From assembly GCA_034670265.1 (NCBI GenBank), contig JAXMNU010000003.1:62001-126000 (forward strand): a DNA stretch of 64,000 nucleotides, read 5' to 3'. The first letter of the stretch is position 1. The number at the start of each line of letters is the position of its first letter. Below are positions 53,660 to 62,051 of the stretch, in pieces. The translations under genes and the position numbers were made by a program. The DNA is from Halomarinibacterium sp034670265. GTDB lineage: Bacteria > Bacteroidota > Bacteroidia > Flavobacteriales > Flavobacteriaceae. The notes beneath the pieces are model-generated. The model was given only the letters and a program-made list of their open reading frames with translations, was not told the origin of the DNA and searched no databases.

Positions 53660-54481
53660 TTGGACAATTTTTTACATTTTTTTGAAGTAATGCCCGTTTG
53701 GCAAAAAGCAGGATGGATTGTCTTTTGCATCTCCCTTTTTTGGATTTTAGAAGGGTATTATAGTAAATTTCAACTTCGATATAAAAAATGGAATCACGCT
53801 AAAACTAACTTTGGGCTATTAGTCTTTGTCATTATTATCAATGTGGTTTTTGGATTAGTCACAGCAGCGGTTTTGTTATGGCAAAAAGAATCTAATTTTG
53901 GATTATTACATCTATTCGAAGCACCTATATGGCTCGAGCTTTTACTTTCATTAATGGTATTGGACTTAATTGCTCAATATGGGGTTCATTATTTTTTACA
54001 TAAAGTAAAATGGATGTGGCGATTACATTTAGTACATCATACAGATAAAAATGTTGATGTCACTACAGGAACAAGGCACCATCCTTTAGATTTTATGCTT
54101 CGTGAAATGTTCGCTCTTTTTGCTGTAATTATTATGGGAATGCCGATCGCTTTCTACTTTTTCTATAGAATTTTAAGTGTCCTTTTTACCTATTGGACCC
54201 ATGCAAACCTTAATTTACCCTTGTGGCTAGATAAGGGCTTAAGTTATGTGATTGTAACACCTAATATGCATAAGTTTCACCATCATTTTCAACTCCCATG
54301 GACCGATAGCAATTATGGGAATATGCTTTCTATTTGGGATAGAATTTTTGGAACTTTTGTATATGATGATCCAAACAAAATTGTTTATGGAGTGGATATT
54401 GCAGATCATACAAATGATGAAAGTTTATTGGTTCAATTAAAGATTCCTTTTAATAAATCGGTAAAAAGCAAGAAGTTATAA
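53660..54481 (+). CDS. Sterol desaturase / fatty acid hydroxylase family protein
   Basis: A 273-residue di-iron membrane oxygenase. Three His clusters are present: HYFLHKVKWMW, HLVHHTDKN and late MHKFHHHFQ, with HANLNLPLW between. Four or five membrane spans surround them. It should hydroxylate or desaturate a lipid. The start is TTG at 53660, two bases after the S41 stop; an internal ATG at 53690 is the alternative. The tail ends in a Lys/Ser-rich stretch. Substrate unknown. Confidence 0.85.
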   Translation: MDNFLHFFEVMPVWQKAGWIVFCISLFWILEGYYSKFQLRYKKWNHAKTNFGLLVFVIIINVVFGLVTAAVLLWQKESNFGLLHLFEAPIWLELLLSLMVLDLIAQYGVHYFLHKVKWMWRLHLVHHTDKNVDVTTGTRHHPLDFMLREMFALFAVIIMGMPIAFYFFYRILSVLFTYWTHANLNLPLWLDKGLSYVIVTPNMHKFHHHFQLPWTDSNYGNMLSIWDRIFGTFVYDDPNKIVYGVDIADHTNDESLLVQLKIPFNKSVKSKKL

Positions 54482-54551
54482 ATTCCTCATTTTCAAATAT
54501 TAACAAAAGTTTAATTGCTTTTCTACTTTAATTTTCGTATCATGACGCTAT

Positions 54552-54923
54552 ATGGTACAAGTAGATAAAAAAGAAAACGAAGAGGTGTTATTGGACACAG
54601 TTCAATACCTCGAAAAAAGAGGGTTCGAAAACATTCAAGCAGATGTTGCAGGATATGATTCTCCAAAATCTTACAACAAAGTTGGTAGTGATATAAGTAT
54701 TACTCCAGATTTAGTTGCTGAACGCGAAGGTGTAAAGCATTATTTTGAAGTAAGCCTTAAAAGCTCAGAGCCTAATTTATTAAAGTCAAAATGGCGTTTT
54801 CTAGATGTACTTACCCGAATGAAAAATCATAAGTTTAAAATCGTAACTCGTCGTGGACATTATAAGTTTACAGATGATATGTTGCGTGATTTAAACCTTG
54901 ACAAAGATCCCATTAAGATTTAA
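54552..54923 (+). CDS. Conserved small protein, PD-(D/E)XK nuclease-like
   Basis: A 123-residue soluble protein of unknown function. SDISITPDLVAEREG followed by KHYFEVSLKSS resembles the PD-(D/E)XK core (P52-D53, then E66 with K70), but the last pair is spaced E-x3-K rather than E-x-K, so it may be inactive or only a structural relative. The rest is helical and basic (TRMKNHKFKIVTRRGHYKF). The stop interlocks with the convergent GNAT gene on TTAA (54920-54923). Family identity is unproven. Confidence 0.6.
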   Translation: MVQVDKKENEEVLLDTVQYLEKRGFENIQADVAGYDSPKSYNKVGSDISITPDLVAEREGVKHYFEVSLKSSEPNLLKSKWRFLDVLTRMKNHKFKIVTRRGHYKFTDDMLRDLNLDKDPIKI

Positions 54924-55366
54924 GCCATTTTAATCATGGCAATGTGAGGAATTCCATCCTCTAAGTATTCAGTTCCTACTTTTTTAAATCCGTGAGATTC
55001 ATAAAAGGAGACGAGGTATGTTTGTGCTGAAAGCTTAATTGCAGATGTATTATATTTCTCTTCAATTGCTTTTATAGACACCTTCATTATATCGTGTCCA
55101 TAGCCGTATTTCCTTTCTTTTTCAGAAACCACAACTCTGCCTATGGCAGCTTCTTTAAAATATACTCCCTGAGGAAAGCATCGGGTATAAGCTATGATTT
55201 TGCCTTTCTTTTTGCCAATAATGTGTAACGCTTTATCGTCTTTCCCATCAATATCTTGATAAACGCAATCCTGTTCCACAACAAAAACCTCAGAACGCAG
55301 CTGTAAGATATCATAGAGATCTTCTACGGTTAATTGCTGAAATGTTTTTACGATTATTTCCATCAT
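54920..55366 (-). CDS. ElaA-like GNAT family N-acetyltransferase
   Basis: A 148-residue acetyltransferase. The ElaA pattern includes LYDILQLRSEVFVVEQDCVYQ, the central strand AYTRCFPQG and IGRVVVSEKERKYGYGHDIM (acetyl-CoA loop). The final FYESHGFKKVGTEYLEDGIPH is typical. It acetylates an unknown amine substrate. Its start overlaps the stop of the cation diffusion facilitator gene by one base, so both share a transcript. Confidence 0.87.
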   Translation of the reverse strand: MMEIIVKTFQQLTVEDLYDILQLRSEVFVVEQDCVYQDIDGKDDKALHIIGKKKGKIIAYTRCFPQGVYFKEAAIGRVVVSEKERKYGYGHDIMKVSIKAIEEKYNTSAIKLSAQTYLVSFYESHGFKKVGTEYLEDGIPHIAMIKMA

Positions 55367-56274
55367 TAATCTTGAACAATAATGTCTTTAGCGTCGTCTT
55401 TTTGATATTCTGGCTGAATATTCACGTGGTTTATTCCAAACTGATGATATAAAACTTCTTCTACTTTATTTAATATTTCATCAAATTGAGAAAGGGTAAT
55501 ATCTTCATAAAAATCGATATGTGCCTCTAGATGGTTTTCCTTTTCGTTTAATTGCCAAATATGCATGTGATGCACATTTTTAATTTCGGGAAAAGCAGAA
55601 ATAGCCTCTCTAATTTCTTTTAAATCTACATCTTCTGGACTAAAAAGCATTAATACTCTAAAGGAATTTTTTAGCAAATCGTATCCCATTACAATTAGAT
55701 AAAAAGCAATAAGCAACGTAAGAACACTATCCACCCAAAACCAATTAAAATACTTCATCAACAATCCTCCTATTAATACCGCAACCGAGGCAGACATATC
55801 GGTTAAAAGATGCAAATATGCCGAACGCATATTCATATTGTCTTTCGAATCTTTCTTAAGAAGCAATACGGAGAATCCATTAGCTACAATTCCTAAGAGT
55901 GCCAACCAAATAACCAATCCGCTTTCAATTTCTTGCGGATGAATAAATCGAACAATAGCCTCATAAATTAAATACAAAGCCACAATTATAAGCGAAGAAG
56001 CATTAATGAAAGCCGCAATAATTTCGGCACGTTTGTAGCCAAATGTTTTATCGAAAGATGCTTTCTTTTTGGAATAGCGATTAGCAATATAACTTACTAT
56101 TAAAGAAAGGACATCGCTGAAATTATGAAGGGCATCTGATAATAACGAAAGGCTTCCTGAAAGAATACCACCAATTACCTGAGCTACGGTAATGATAATG
56201 TTTAAAAGAATGGAAATAAACAAATTCCTCCCTTTAGTATCGTGATGATGGTGATGGGAGTGAGAATGGGACAT
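55366..56274 (-). CDS. Cation diffusion facilitator family metal exporter
   Basis: A 302-residue inner-membrane protein with six spans. The N-terminal SHSHSHHHHHD is a metal-binding run, and LLSDALHNFSDVLSLIVSY holds the first part of the transport site; HLLTDMSASVAVL holds the second. The C-terminal domain (VHHMHIWQLNEKE, LEAHIDF) is the metal-sensing fold. It should export Zn2+, Cd2+ or Co2+ against H+ (ZitB/CzcD group). It follows rpiB by ten bases. Confidence 0.92.
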   Translation of the reverse strand: MSHSHSHHHHHDTKGRNLFISILLNIIITVAQVIGGILSGSLSLLSDALHNFSDVLSLIVSYIANRYSKKKASFDKTFGYKRAEIIAAFINASSLIIVALYLIYEAIVRFIHPQEIESGLVIWLALLGIVANGFSVLLLKKDSKDNMNMRSAYLHLLTDMSASVAVLIGGLLMKYFNWFWVDSVLTLLIAFYLIVMGYDLLKNSFRVLMLFSPEDVDLKEIREAISAFPEIKNVHHMHIWQLNEKENHLEAHIDFYEDITLSQFDEILNKVEEVLYHQFGINHVNIQPEYQKDDAKDIIVQD

Positions 56275-56284
56275 TGATATTAAA

Positions 56285-56716
56285 TTAGGAGCAGGCTATT
56301 TTATTTACGCGATTTTGGTGTCGGCCACCTTCAAAATGCGTGTTTAAAAACGTTTCTACCATGCCAACTGCCTGTGGTTGACTAGTAAATCTAGCAGGTA
56401 TGCTTAAAATATTAGCATCGTTATGTTGACGAGCCAATTCGGTAATTTCTTTTGTCCAACATAGTGCTGCGCGTACTTTTTGGTGTTTATTTGCCGTCAT
56501 CGAAACACCGTTCCCGCTTCCGCAGATAAGGATTCCAAAATCAACTACTTTTTCTGAAACAGCTTTTGCAACGGGATGTACAAAATCTGGATAGTCTACA
56601 CTGTCGTTTGTATTGGTTCCAAAGTTAGTAACCTGATGTCCTTGAGCTTCTAAATACTTTATAACAGCTTGTTTATATTCGGTTCCAGCGTGGTCGTTTC
56701 CTATGGCAATTTTCAT
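56285..56716 (-). CDS. rpiB: Ribose-5-phosphate isomerase B
   Basis: A 143-residue enzyme of the pentose phosphate pathway, isomerising ribulose and ribose 5-phosphate. MKIAIGNDHAGTEYKQAV, LICGSGNGVSMTANKHQKVRA in two parts and the C-terminal FLNTHFEGGRHQNRVNKI are RpiB/LacA signatures. The ATG at 56716 is chosen over an upstream TTG because it gives the usual start and lies 15 bases after a promoter box. It heads the rpiB, CDF, GNAT operon. Confidence 0.95.
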   Translation of the reverse strand: MKIAIGNDHAGTEYKQAVIKYLEAQGHQVTNFGTNTNDSVDYPDFVHPVAKAVSEKVVDFGILICGSGNGVSMTANKHQKVRAALCWTKEITELARQHNDANILSIPARFTSQPQAVGMVETFLNTHFEGGRHQNRVNKIACS

Positions 56717-57266
56717 ATTAATAATTTTATACAAAGATACATTTTATAAGGATTATAAATTAACGAAGATTATTGAAAGTTTTTAAATGGATTAACAATC
56801 AACTCTTTATAATTTCTTAACCTTTAAGTTATATTTAAGTTAACAAGTGTGTTTATAATTGTTAATAGATATGCTATAAAATTATTTGGTGGTTAATGGT
56901 ATATTATCAATATGAAAAATTAAATGGTTTTTACAATATTTTAAGGCTTCAGTTATTGTAAATTTTTCAGAATAAATAGTAGAGTTAAAAACAATTTTTA
57001 TTCAAAAACTTTTTAAAAATTTAGTGTTTATATAAGTTGTTCACAACTGTCAATTACTATTTAAATGGTATTTAAATTCAATGATTTAGTATACTTATAT
57101 CTTGTTAATAAACTACTCGTAAAGGGTAATAATTAAATATAAAAGAAGAACGATAAAAAGTTATGCTACAAATTAACAAGCTATAATAACCATCATTTTT
57201 TTAATTTAAATTTTAATAAAAAATAAAGATGATTATATACTTGTTGAAAACTACTTTTTTGAAAAT
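56717..57266. other. Gene-free, very AT-rich region with iterated TTAACAA motif
   Basis: About 550 bases without a supported gene; sampled stretches are near 20 percent G+C. The 7-mer TTAACAA occurs five times within about 390 bases: plus at 56792, 56840 and 57173, minus at 56858-56865 and 57101-57108; three copies extend to TTAACAAG. Near matches to a DnaA box (TTATTAACA, TTTTCAACA) occur, but none exact to TTATCCACA. Long A/T runs and the divergent flanking genes fit an origin or a binding region, yet could also be a neutral spacer with promoters. Confidence 0.6.
56732..56739 (-). promoter_or_regulatory. TAnnTTTG -7 box for rpiB
   Basis: CAAAGATA on the plus strand (TATCTTTG on the minus), exact match, 15 bases before the ATG at 56716. 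Confidence 0.65.
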
Positions 57267-57506
57267 TTATACAATACGAAGATCCGGATTGTTTTTCCAT
57301 TTATCCAAAATACTTTCTGCAGAAGGAATATCTTCTTCGTGTACTTTTAACCGGATTCCGCCTAATGCGTTAGAGTGAAAAGGAAGCACACCTATCATGG
57401 TTTCATTTTGAAAAACATATCGAATTTCATCCTGTTCCAATAGCAACCTAAGTACAGCATATTCTGCTGGATAGGTAAAAATAGCAATGGTTTTGAAGTG
57501 TTCCAC
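57267..57506 (-). CDS. DUF2007 family protein
   Basis: A 79-residue soluble protein. FKTIAIFTYPAEYAVLRLLL and the conserved middle FQNETMIGVLPFHSNALGGI followed by RLKVHEEDIPSAESIL match the DUF2007 ferredoxin-like fold thought to have a signal-transduction role. The start is GTG at 57506; an in-frame stop lies 12 bases upstream and no ATG is available. It is divergent from rnr. Confidence 0.82.
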   Translation of the reverse strand: MEHFKTIAIFTYPAEYAVLRLLLEQDEIRYVFQNETMIGVLPFHSNALGGIRLKVHEEDIPSAESILDKWKNNPDLRIV

Positions 57507-57581
57507 GATATTACTAAATTACTAATTCTTCCCCAATTATAGGATGCTATTGTTCTAATAAACGTACTTTTACAAAAATCT

Positions 57582-57589
57582 TATTTTTG
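57582..57589 (+). promoter_or_regulatory. TAnnTTTG -7 box 4 bases before rnr
   Basis: TATTTTTG, exact match, with only ACAT before the ATG at 57594; predicted leaderless. Confidence 0.6.
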
Positions 57590-57593
57590 ACAT

Positions 57594-59789
57594 ATGCAGA
57601 AAAGGAAAAAAGGAGGAAAAAAGCAACGTAACGAAAAATTTACAGACAGCATCCTCACTATTCTTCGAAAAGAACACAATCAACCTTTTAATTATAAACA
57701 AATTGCAGCTAAATTAGGACTTACAGATCCTAGCAGCAGGAATCATATTGTAAAAAGTCTTCAGAAATTAAAGGGAGAGGGATCTATTCAGGAAATAGAA
57801 AGGGGAAAATATATACTTACACCTTCCAAAAATTATCATACCGGAATCATGGATATTACCTCACGAGGTAAAGGATATGTCATTGTGGAAGGCATGGAAG
57901 AGGATATCTCTATTGGTAAAAAGCATTTAAATAAAGCGTTAAATGGAGATCTTGTAGAGGTCTATGTCTTTAAACGCAAACGTAGCGGAAAAGCAGAAGG
58001 TGAAGTCACAAAAATTATTGAAAGAAAAAGAACCGAGTTTGTTGGTATTATCCAAGTTTCAGACAAGTTTGCCTTTGTAGAATGTTCTGGTTACAGTATG
58101 TATACAGATATTTTTGTGCCTAAATCAAAAATTAACAAAGCACAAAACGGCGATAAGGTTATTGTAAAAATGGAAGGTTGGGAAGCACATAGTGACTCGC
58201 CAATTGGAAGTGTTATAAAAGTATTAGGGAAGGCTGGAGAACACAATACAGAGATTCATTCCATTCTCGCGCAATATGGTTTGCCTTATGAATTTCCAAC
58301 CGAAGTTGAGGAATACGCTAATAAATTAGACACTTCCATTCAAGTTTCAGAAATAAAGAAAAGAAGGGATATGAGAGATATCCTCACTTTTACAATCGAT
58401 CCAAAAGATGCAAAGGATTTTGATGATGCATTATCGTTTCAGAAATTAGAAAATGGAAATTATGAAATAGGAATTCATATTGCAGATGTTTCGCATTATG
58501 TAAAACCAGGAACGATTCTAGATGAAGAAGCTTATGAAAGAGCAACGTCGGTGTACTTGGTGGATAGAGTGGTCCCTATGTTACCAGAAATTTTAAGTAA
58601 TAATGCATGTTCGCTTCGGCCTAATAAAGAAAAATATACGTTTTCTGCCGTATTTGAAATAAATTCTAAAGCGGAAGTGGTTCATAAATGGTTCGGAAGA
58701 ACGGTTACATATAGCGATGCAAGATTTGCGTATGAAGAAGCACAACACATTATTGAAACTAGAAAAGGTGAAATACCTGAAAATATTTCTCTTACAGGAA
58801 AGACTTATACAGTAAATGCTAAAATTACTGAAGCTGTTTTAGAACTTGATCGTTTAGCAAAAATTCTTCGTAAACAACGCATGCATAATGGCGCTATTTC
58901 ATTTGATAAAGTTGAAGTAAAATTCGTTTTGGATGAAAATAATAACCCAGAAGGAGTTTATTTTAAAGAAGCAAAAGATGCTAATAAACTCATTGAAGAA
59001 TTTATGCTTCTCGCAAATAGAAGTGTAGCAGAATTTATTGGTAAACAAAACCCTAAAAAAACTTTTGTCTATCGTGTCCATGACGAACCGGATGATGATA
59101 AAATTGCCGCTTTAGAAAATATTATTAAGCGTTTTGGATATAAACTAAATACTCGAGACAGAAAAAGTACGGCAAGTTCTTTAAACAAATTATTAGAAGA
59201 TGTTGCTGGTAAAAAGGAACAAAACCTTGTCGATACGCTAGCGATTAGAAGTATGAGTAAAGCCGTATATACTATTAATAATATTGGGCATTACGGTTTA
59301 GCGTTTGATTACTATACGCACTTCACCTCGCCTATTCGTCGTTATCCAGATGTCATGGTGCATCGTTTATTGCAACAATATTTAGATGGTGAAAAAAGTG
59401 CTTCCGAAGATAAATACGAAATGCAATGTCGTCACTCAAGCGACATGGAAGGCCTAGCTTCAAATGCTGAAAGAGATAGTATAAAATACATGCAAGTGAA
59501 GTATATGATGGACCATAAAGACCAAGAGTTTTTAGGCGTGATTTCTGGTGTTACAGAATGGGGTGTGTATGTAGAAATTATTTCAAATAAATGTGAAGGC
59601 ATGGTTCGAGTTCAGGATTTAAAAGATGATCACTATACCTTTGATAAAGATGAATTTGCCATCATTGGAAGTAAGTCTAAAAATGTATATCAGCTTGGAG
59701 ATGAAGTATATGTAAAAGTAAAAAATGCCGATTTAGTGAAGAAACACCTTGATTTTACAATGCTGGGACACAAAAAAGAAATTGAGTAA
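57594..59789 (+). CDS. rnr: Ribonuclease R
   Basis: A 731-residue 3'-5' exoribonuclease. A Lys-rich N-terminus and winged-helix-like part (NYKQIAAKLGLTDPSSRNHI) precede two cold-shock domains, the RNB catalytic domain (TFTIDPKDAKDFDDALSF carries the acidic site; HIADVSHYVKPGT, and HFTSPIRRYPDVMVHRLL), and a C-terminal S1 domain (EFLGVISGVTEWGVYVEI). It degrades structured RNA in quality control. It is monocistronic or followed by the DUF3124 lipoprotein gene. Confidence 0.96.
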   Translation: MQKRKKGGKKQRNEKFTDSILTILRKEHNQPFNYKQIAAKLGLTDPSSRNHIVKSLQKLKGEGSIQEIERGKYILTPSKNYHTGIMDITSRGKGYVIVEGMEEDISIGKKHLNKALNGDLVEVYVFKRKRSGKAEGEVTKIIERKRTEFVGIIQVSDKFAFVECSGYSMYTDIFVPKSKINKAQNGDKVIVKMEGWEAHSDSPIGSVIKVLGKAGEHNTEIHSILAQYGLPYEFPTEVEEYANKLDTSIQVSEIKKRRDMRDILTFTIDPKDAKDFDDALSFQKLENGNYEIGIHIADVSHYVKPGTILDEEAYERATSVYLVDRVVPMLPEILSNNACSLRPNKEKYTFSAVFEINSKAEVVHKWFGRTVTYSDARFAYEEAQHIIETRKGEIPENISLTGKTYTVNAKITEAVLELDRLAKILRKQRMHNGAISFDKVEVKFVLDENNNPEGVYFKEAKDANKLIEEFMLLANRSVAEFIGKQNPKKTFVYRVHDEPDDDKIAALENIIKRFGYKLNTRDRKSTASSLNKLLEDVAGKKEQNLVDTLAIRSMSKAVYTINNIGHYGLAFDYYTHFTSPIRRYPDVMVHRLLQQYLDGEKSASEDKYEMQCRHSSDMEGLASNAERDSIKYMQVKYMMDHKDQEFLGVISGVTEWGVYVEIISNKCEGMVRVQDLKDDHYTFDKDEFAIIGSKSKNVYQLGDEVYVKVKNADLVKKHLDFTMLGHKKEIE

Positions 59790-59831
59790 TTTTTTGTATT
59801 TTCATTCATAATTGTTTTTAAGAATACAAAC

Positions 59832-60338
59832 ATGTATAAGGTTCTAATCGTATTGCTTATAGCAGTTTTCTTAAGCTGTGATGAGCAAAAAGAAATTAGC
59901 TCCATAAATCCTGTTAATTGGAATAAAAGAGCGATAAAATATAATCAGAGTGATTCCCTTGTTAGTGGCTCATCGTATCTTTCTGTGTATTCTGAAATCT
60001 ATAGCGAAACCGAACATGCTACCATAAACTTAACAGCTACGGTTAGTTTAAGAAATATCAATAAAAGAGATACTATTTATCTTGATAGTGCTAGTTATTA
60101 CAATACTCGCGGGGAATTAATTCGAAGTTATTTCAACAAACCTATTTTTATTGCTCCTCTTGAAACCGTTGAGATTGTTATCGATGAACGAGATAAAGAA
60201 GGAGGTTCTGGCGCCAATTTTATTTTCGATTGGAAGATTAAACCCAACTCCCACGAACCCTTTTTTGAATGCGCCATGATTTCTACGTATGGACAACAGG
60301 GGCTTTCGTTTACAACCACAGGCATTAGAATAGAATAA
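59832..60338 (+). CDS. DUF3124 lipoprotein
   Basis: A 168-residue lipoprotein (IVLLIAVFLSCDEQK, C16). The pattern DSASYYNTRGELIRSYFNKP and ERDKEGGSGANFIFDW matches DUF3124, a beta-sandwich of unknown role. The 42-base gap before it has an 8-bp inverted repeat (TTTGTATT/AATACAAA, 59793-59800 and 59823-59830) ending one base before the ATG, a possible rnr terminator or translation-control hairpin. Confidence 0.8.
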   Translation: MYKVLIVLLIAVFLSCDEQKEISSINPVNWNKRAIKYNQSDSLVSGSSYLSVYSEIYSETEHATINLTATVSLRNINKRDTIYLDSASYYNTRGELIRSYFNKPIFIAPLETVEIVIDERDKEGGSGANFIFDWKIKPNSHEPFFECAMISTYGQQGLSFTTTGIRIE

Positions 60339-60362
60339 TTTAATATTTTCTGTAACATTTTA

Positions 60363-60370
60363 TAATTTTG
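60363..60370 (+). promoter_or_regulatory. TAnnTTTG -7 box for the head-GIN gene
   Basis: TAATTTTG, exact match, 31 bases before the ATG at 60402. Confidence 0.55.
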
Positions 60371-60401
60371 AGAATCTTTAAATAAATCAAAATAGAAAAC
60401 C

Positions 60402-61076
60402 ATGAAATTTTTTAGTACTATTTTACTTACTCTTTTAACGACAAGCGTTTTTTCTCAAAATATCATCACTAAAGATGTTGGTGATTTCAACGAATTAAAG
60501 GTCTACGATTTAATCGTTGTAACACTTATTCAGTCAGACGAGAATAAAGTGGTAATTAAAGGCGAAAACACCCAAGATGTAAATATTGTTAATAAAAACG
60601 GAACCTTAAAAGTGAAGATGGAGCTGGAAAAGATTTTTAGAGGGGAAGATACTTACGTCGAAGTATATTTTAAAAATATTGATGTTATTGATGCCAATGA
60701 AGGATCTTATATTGTTGGTAACGAAATGATTTCTCAAAACACTATAGAGCTTCGAGCTCAAGAAGGAGCAAGAATAAAAGTTGGATTGGAGTTAAATCAT
60801 GCAAAAATAAAAGCCGTTTCTGGAGGTATTATAGAGGCTTCAGGAATATCAATAAGCCAAGAAATTGTGTTAAGTTCTGGCGGAATATTTGAAGGTCGCG
60901 ACCTTAAAACTGAAGATACTTCAATTGGTGTTACGGCAGCAGGTAAAGCAGATATTAATGTATCAAACAAAGCAGACGTAAGAGTTGCTGCTGGGGGTAA
61001 TGTAAATATTTACGGTAACCCTAAAACGGTAACTGAAAAAACATTTGCAGGAGGTCGTATTAAAAGAATGAATTAG
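60402..61076 (+). CDS. Head GIN domain (DUF2807) protein
   Basis: A 224-residue exported protein. A signal peptide (LLTLLTTSVFSQN) is followed by a beta-helix of the DUF2807 head-GIN type, with repeated short strands such as VDVID-like ANEGSYIVG, AQEGARIKVGLELN, SGGIIEASGISIS, and ending VRVAAGGNVNIYGNPK. Such proteins are often surface or periplasmic and have been suggested as adhesin-like. Function unknown. Confidence 0.82.
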   Translation: MKFFSTILLTLLTTSVFSQNIITKDVGDFNELKVYDLIVVTLIQSDENKVVIKGENTQDVNIVNKNGTLKVKMELEKIFRGEDTYVEVYFKNIDVIDANEGSYIVGNEMISQNTIELRAQEGARIKVGLELNHAKIKAVSGGIIEASGISISQEIVLSSGGIFEGRDLKTEDTSIGVTAAGKADINVSNKADVRVAAGGNVNIYGNPKTVTEKTFAGGRIKRMN

Positions 61077-61149
61077 TCCCCTTTTCTTCGAACAACTAAT
61101 TTCTTTTAAAACCATCAAACATCCATAAACAAATTCGTAATTTTAAGGC

Positions 61150-61845
61150 ATGTTTGATGGTTTGTTATATGCTGCCTTGTATGGGTTTCTATTAGCTTTT
61201 GCTATAGGACCTGTTTTTTTTACGCTTATAGAAACCAGTATTACCAAGGGTTTTAAAGCAGGATTATTCTTCGATTTAGGCGCCCAAACAGCCGACATTA
61301 TCTTTATTTTAATCGCCTACTTTAGTACAAGCAAAATTTTGGAGCGAGTAAAGGATGATCCTGGATTACTCATTTTTGGTGGTGCAGTATTAATTGCCTA
61401 CGGAATCATTTCATATATACGCACAGCAAAGTCTTTTATAAAAATTGTGAGAGAGCACTATGCTGTAAATGTTAAGAAAGATTTAGGAGGTCTTTTTCTG
61501 AAAGGCTTTTTACTCAATTTTGTCAACTTTGGCGTATTGGCTGGTTGGATAGGAACTATTATTATGGCAAACGCCTTGACTACCTCTGAAAATGGTGTTT
61601 TCTTTTTCCTTGCAACGGTTTTAGCAACCTTCTTTTTAACAGATCTCTTGAAAATATTTCTTGCTAAAAAACTAAAAAGCAAAATGACCCCACGTTTTAT
61701 TTATAAAACAAAAAAGTGGGTAAGCATTCTAATCTTAATTTTTGGGGTAGCAATGTTACTTCAAGGAGTCTTCCCAGAAGAAGTACAAAAAGGCTTAGAC
61801 CGCATTCCAAATGCTTCCGAAAAAATTGACAACTTAACACATTAA
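61150..61845 (+). CDS. LysE family transporter
   Basis: A 231-residue membrane protein with about five or six spans. FAIGPVFFTLIETSITKGFKAG and DLGAQTADIIFILIAYF are LysE/RhtB features; FLLNFVNFGVLAGWIG follows in the second half. It should export amino acids or related metabolites. TAATTTTA ends four bases before its ATG, the same spacing as in other predicted leaderless genes here. Substrate unknown. Confidence 0.86.
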   Translation: MFDGLLYAALYGFLLAFAIGPVFFTLIETSITKGFKAGLFFDLGAQTADIIFILIAYFSTSKILERVKDDPGLLIFGGAVLIAYGIISYIRTAKSFIKIVREHYAVNVKKDLGGLFLKGFLLNFVNFGVLAGWIGTIIMANALTTSENGVFFFLATVLATFFLTDLLKIFLAKKLKSKMTPRFIYKTKKWVSILILIFGVAMLLQGVFPEEVQKGLDRIPNASEKIDNLTH

Positions 61846-61873
61846 AAAAAGCCCCCACAATTGTGAAGGCTTT
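61846..61873 (-). terminator. Terminator directly after tRNA-Cys
   Basis: On the minus strand AAAGCC...GGCTTT with an inner CACAATTGTG stem is followed by a run of T (plus 61846-61851). It touches the tRNA 3' end. Confidence 0.8.
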
Positions 61874-61946
61874 GGAGGCGTCTAGCGGATTCGAACCGCT
61901 GTACAAGCTTTTGCAGAGCTCTGCCTAGCCACTCGGCCAAGACGCC
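61873..61946 (-). tRNA. tRNA-Cys (GCA)
   Basis: Acceptor GGCGTCT/AGACGCC, anticodon loop CTGCAAA (anticodon GCA), T arm AGCGG/CCGCT with TTCGAAT. The discriminator is T and CCA is encoded (TCCA). No intron or insertion is seen. Confidence 0.96.
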
Positions 61947-62051
61947 ATAAATTCCTGAGAAGTCAGGAATCTATTACAGGTTTTACTGGGCACAAATATA
62001 ATAAGATTCCTATGAAACGAAAGCGGAAATCCTATTGTTTTCTTTTTAGAC

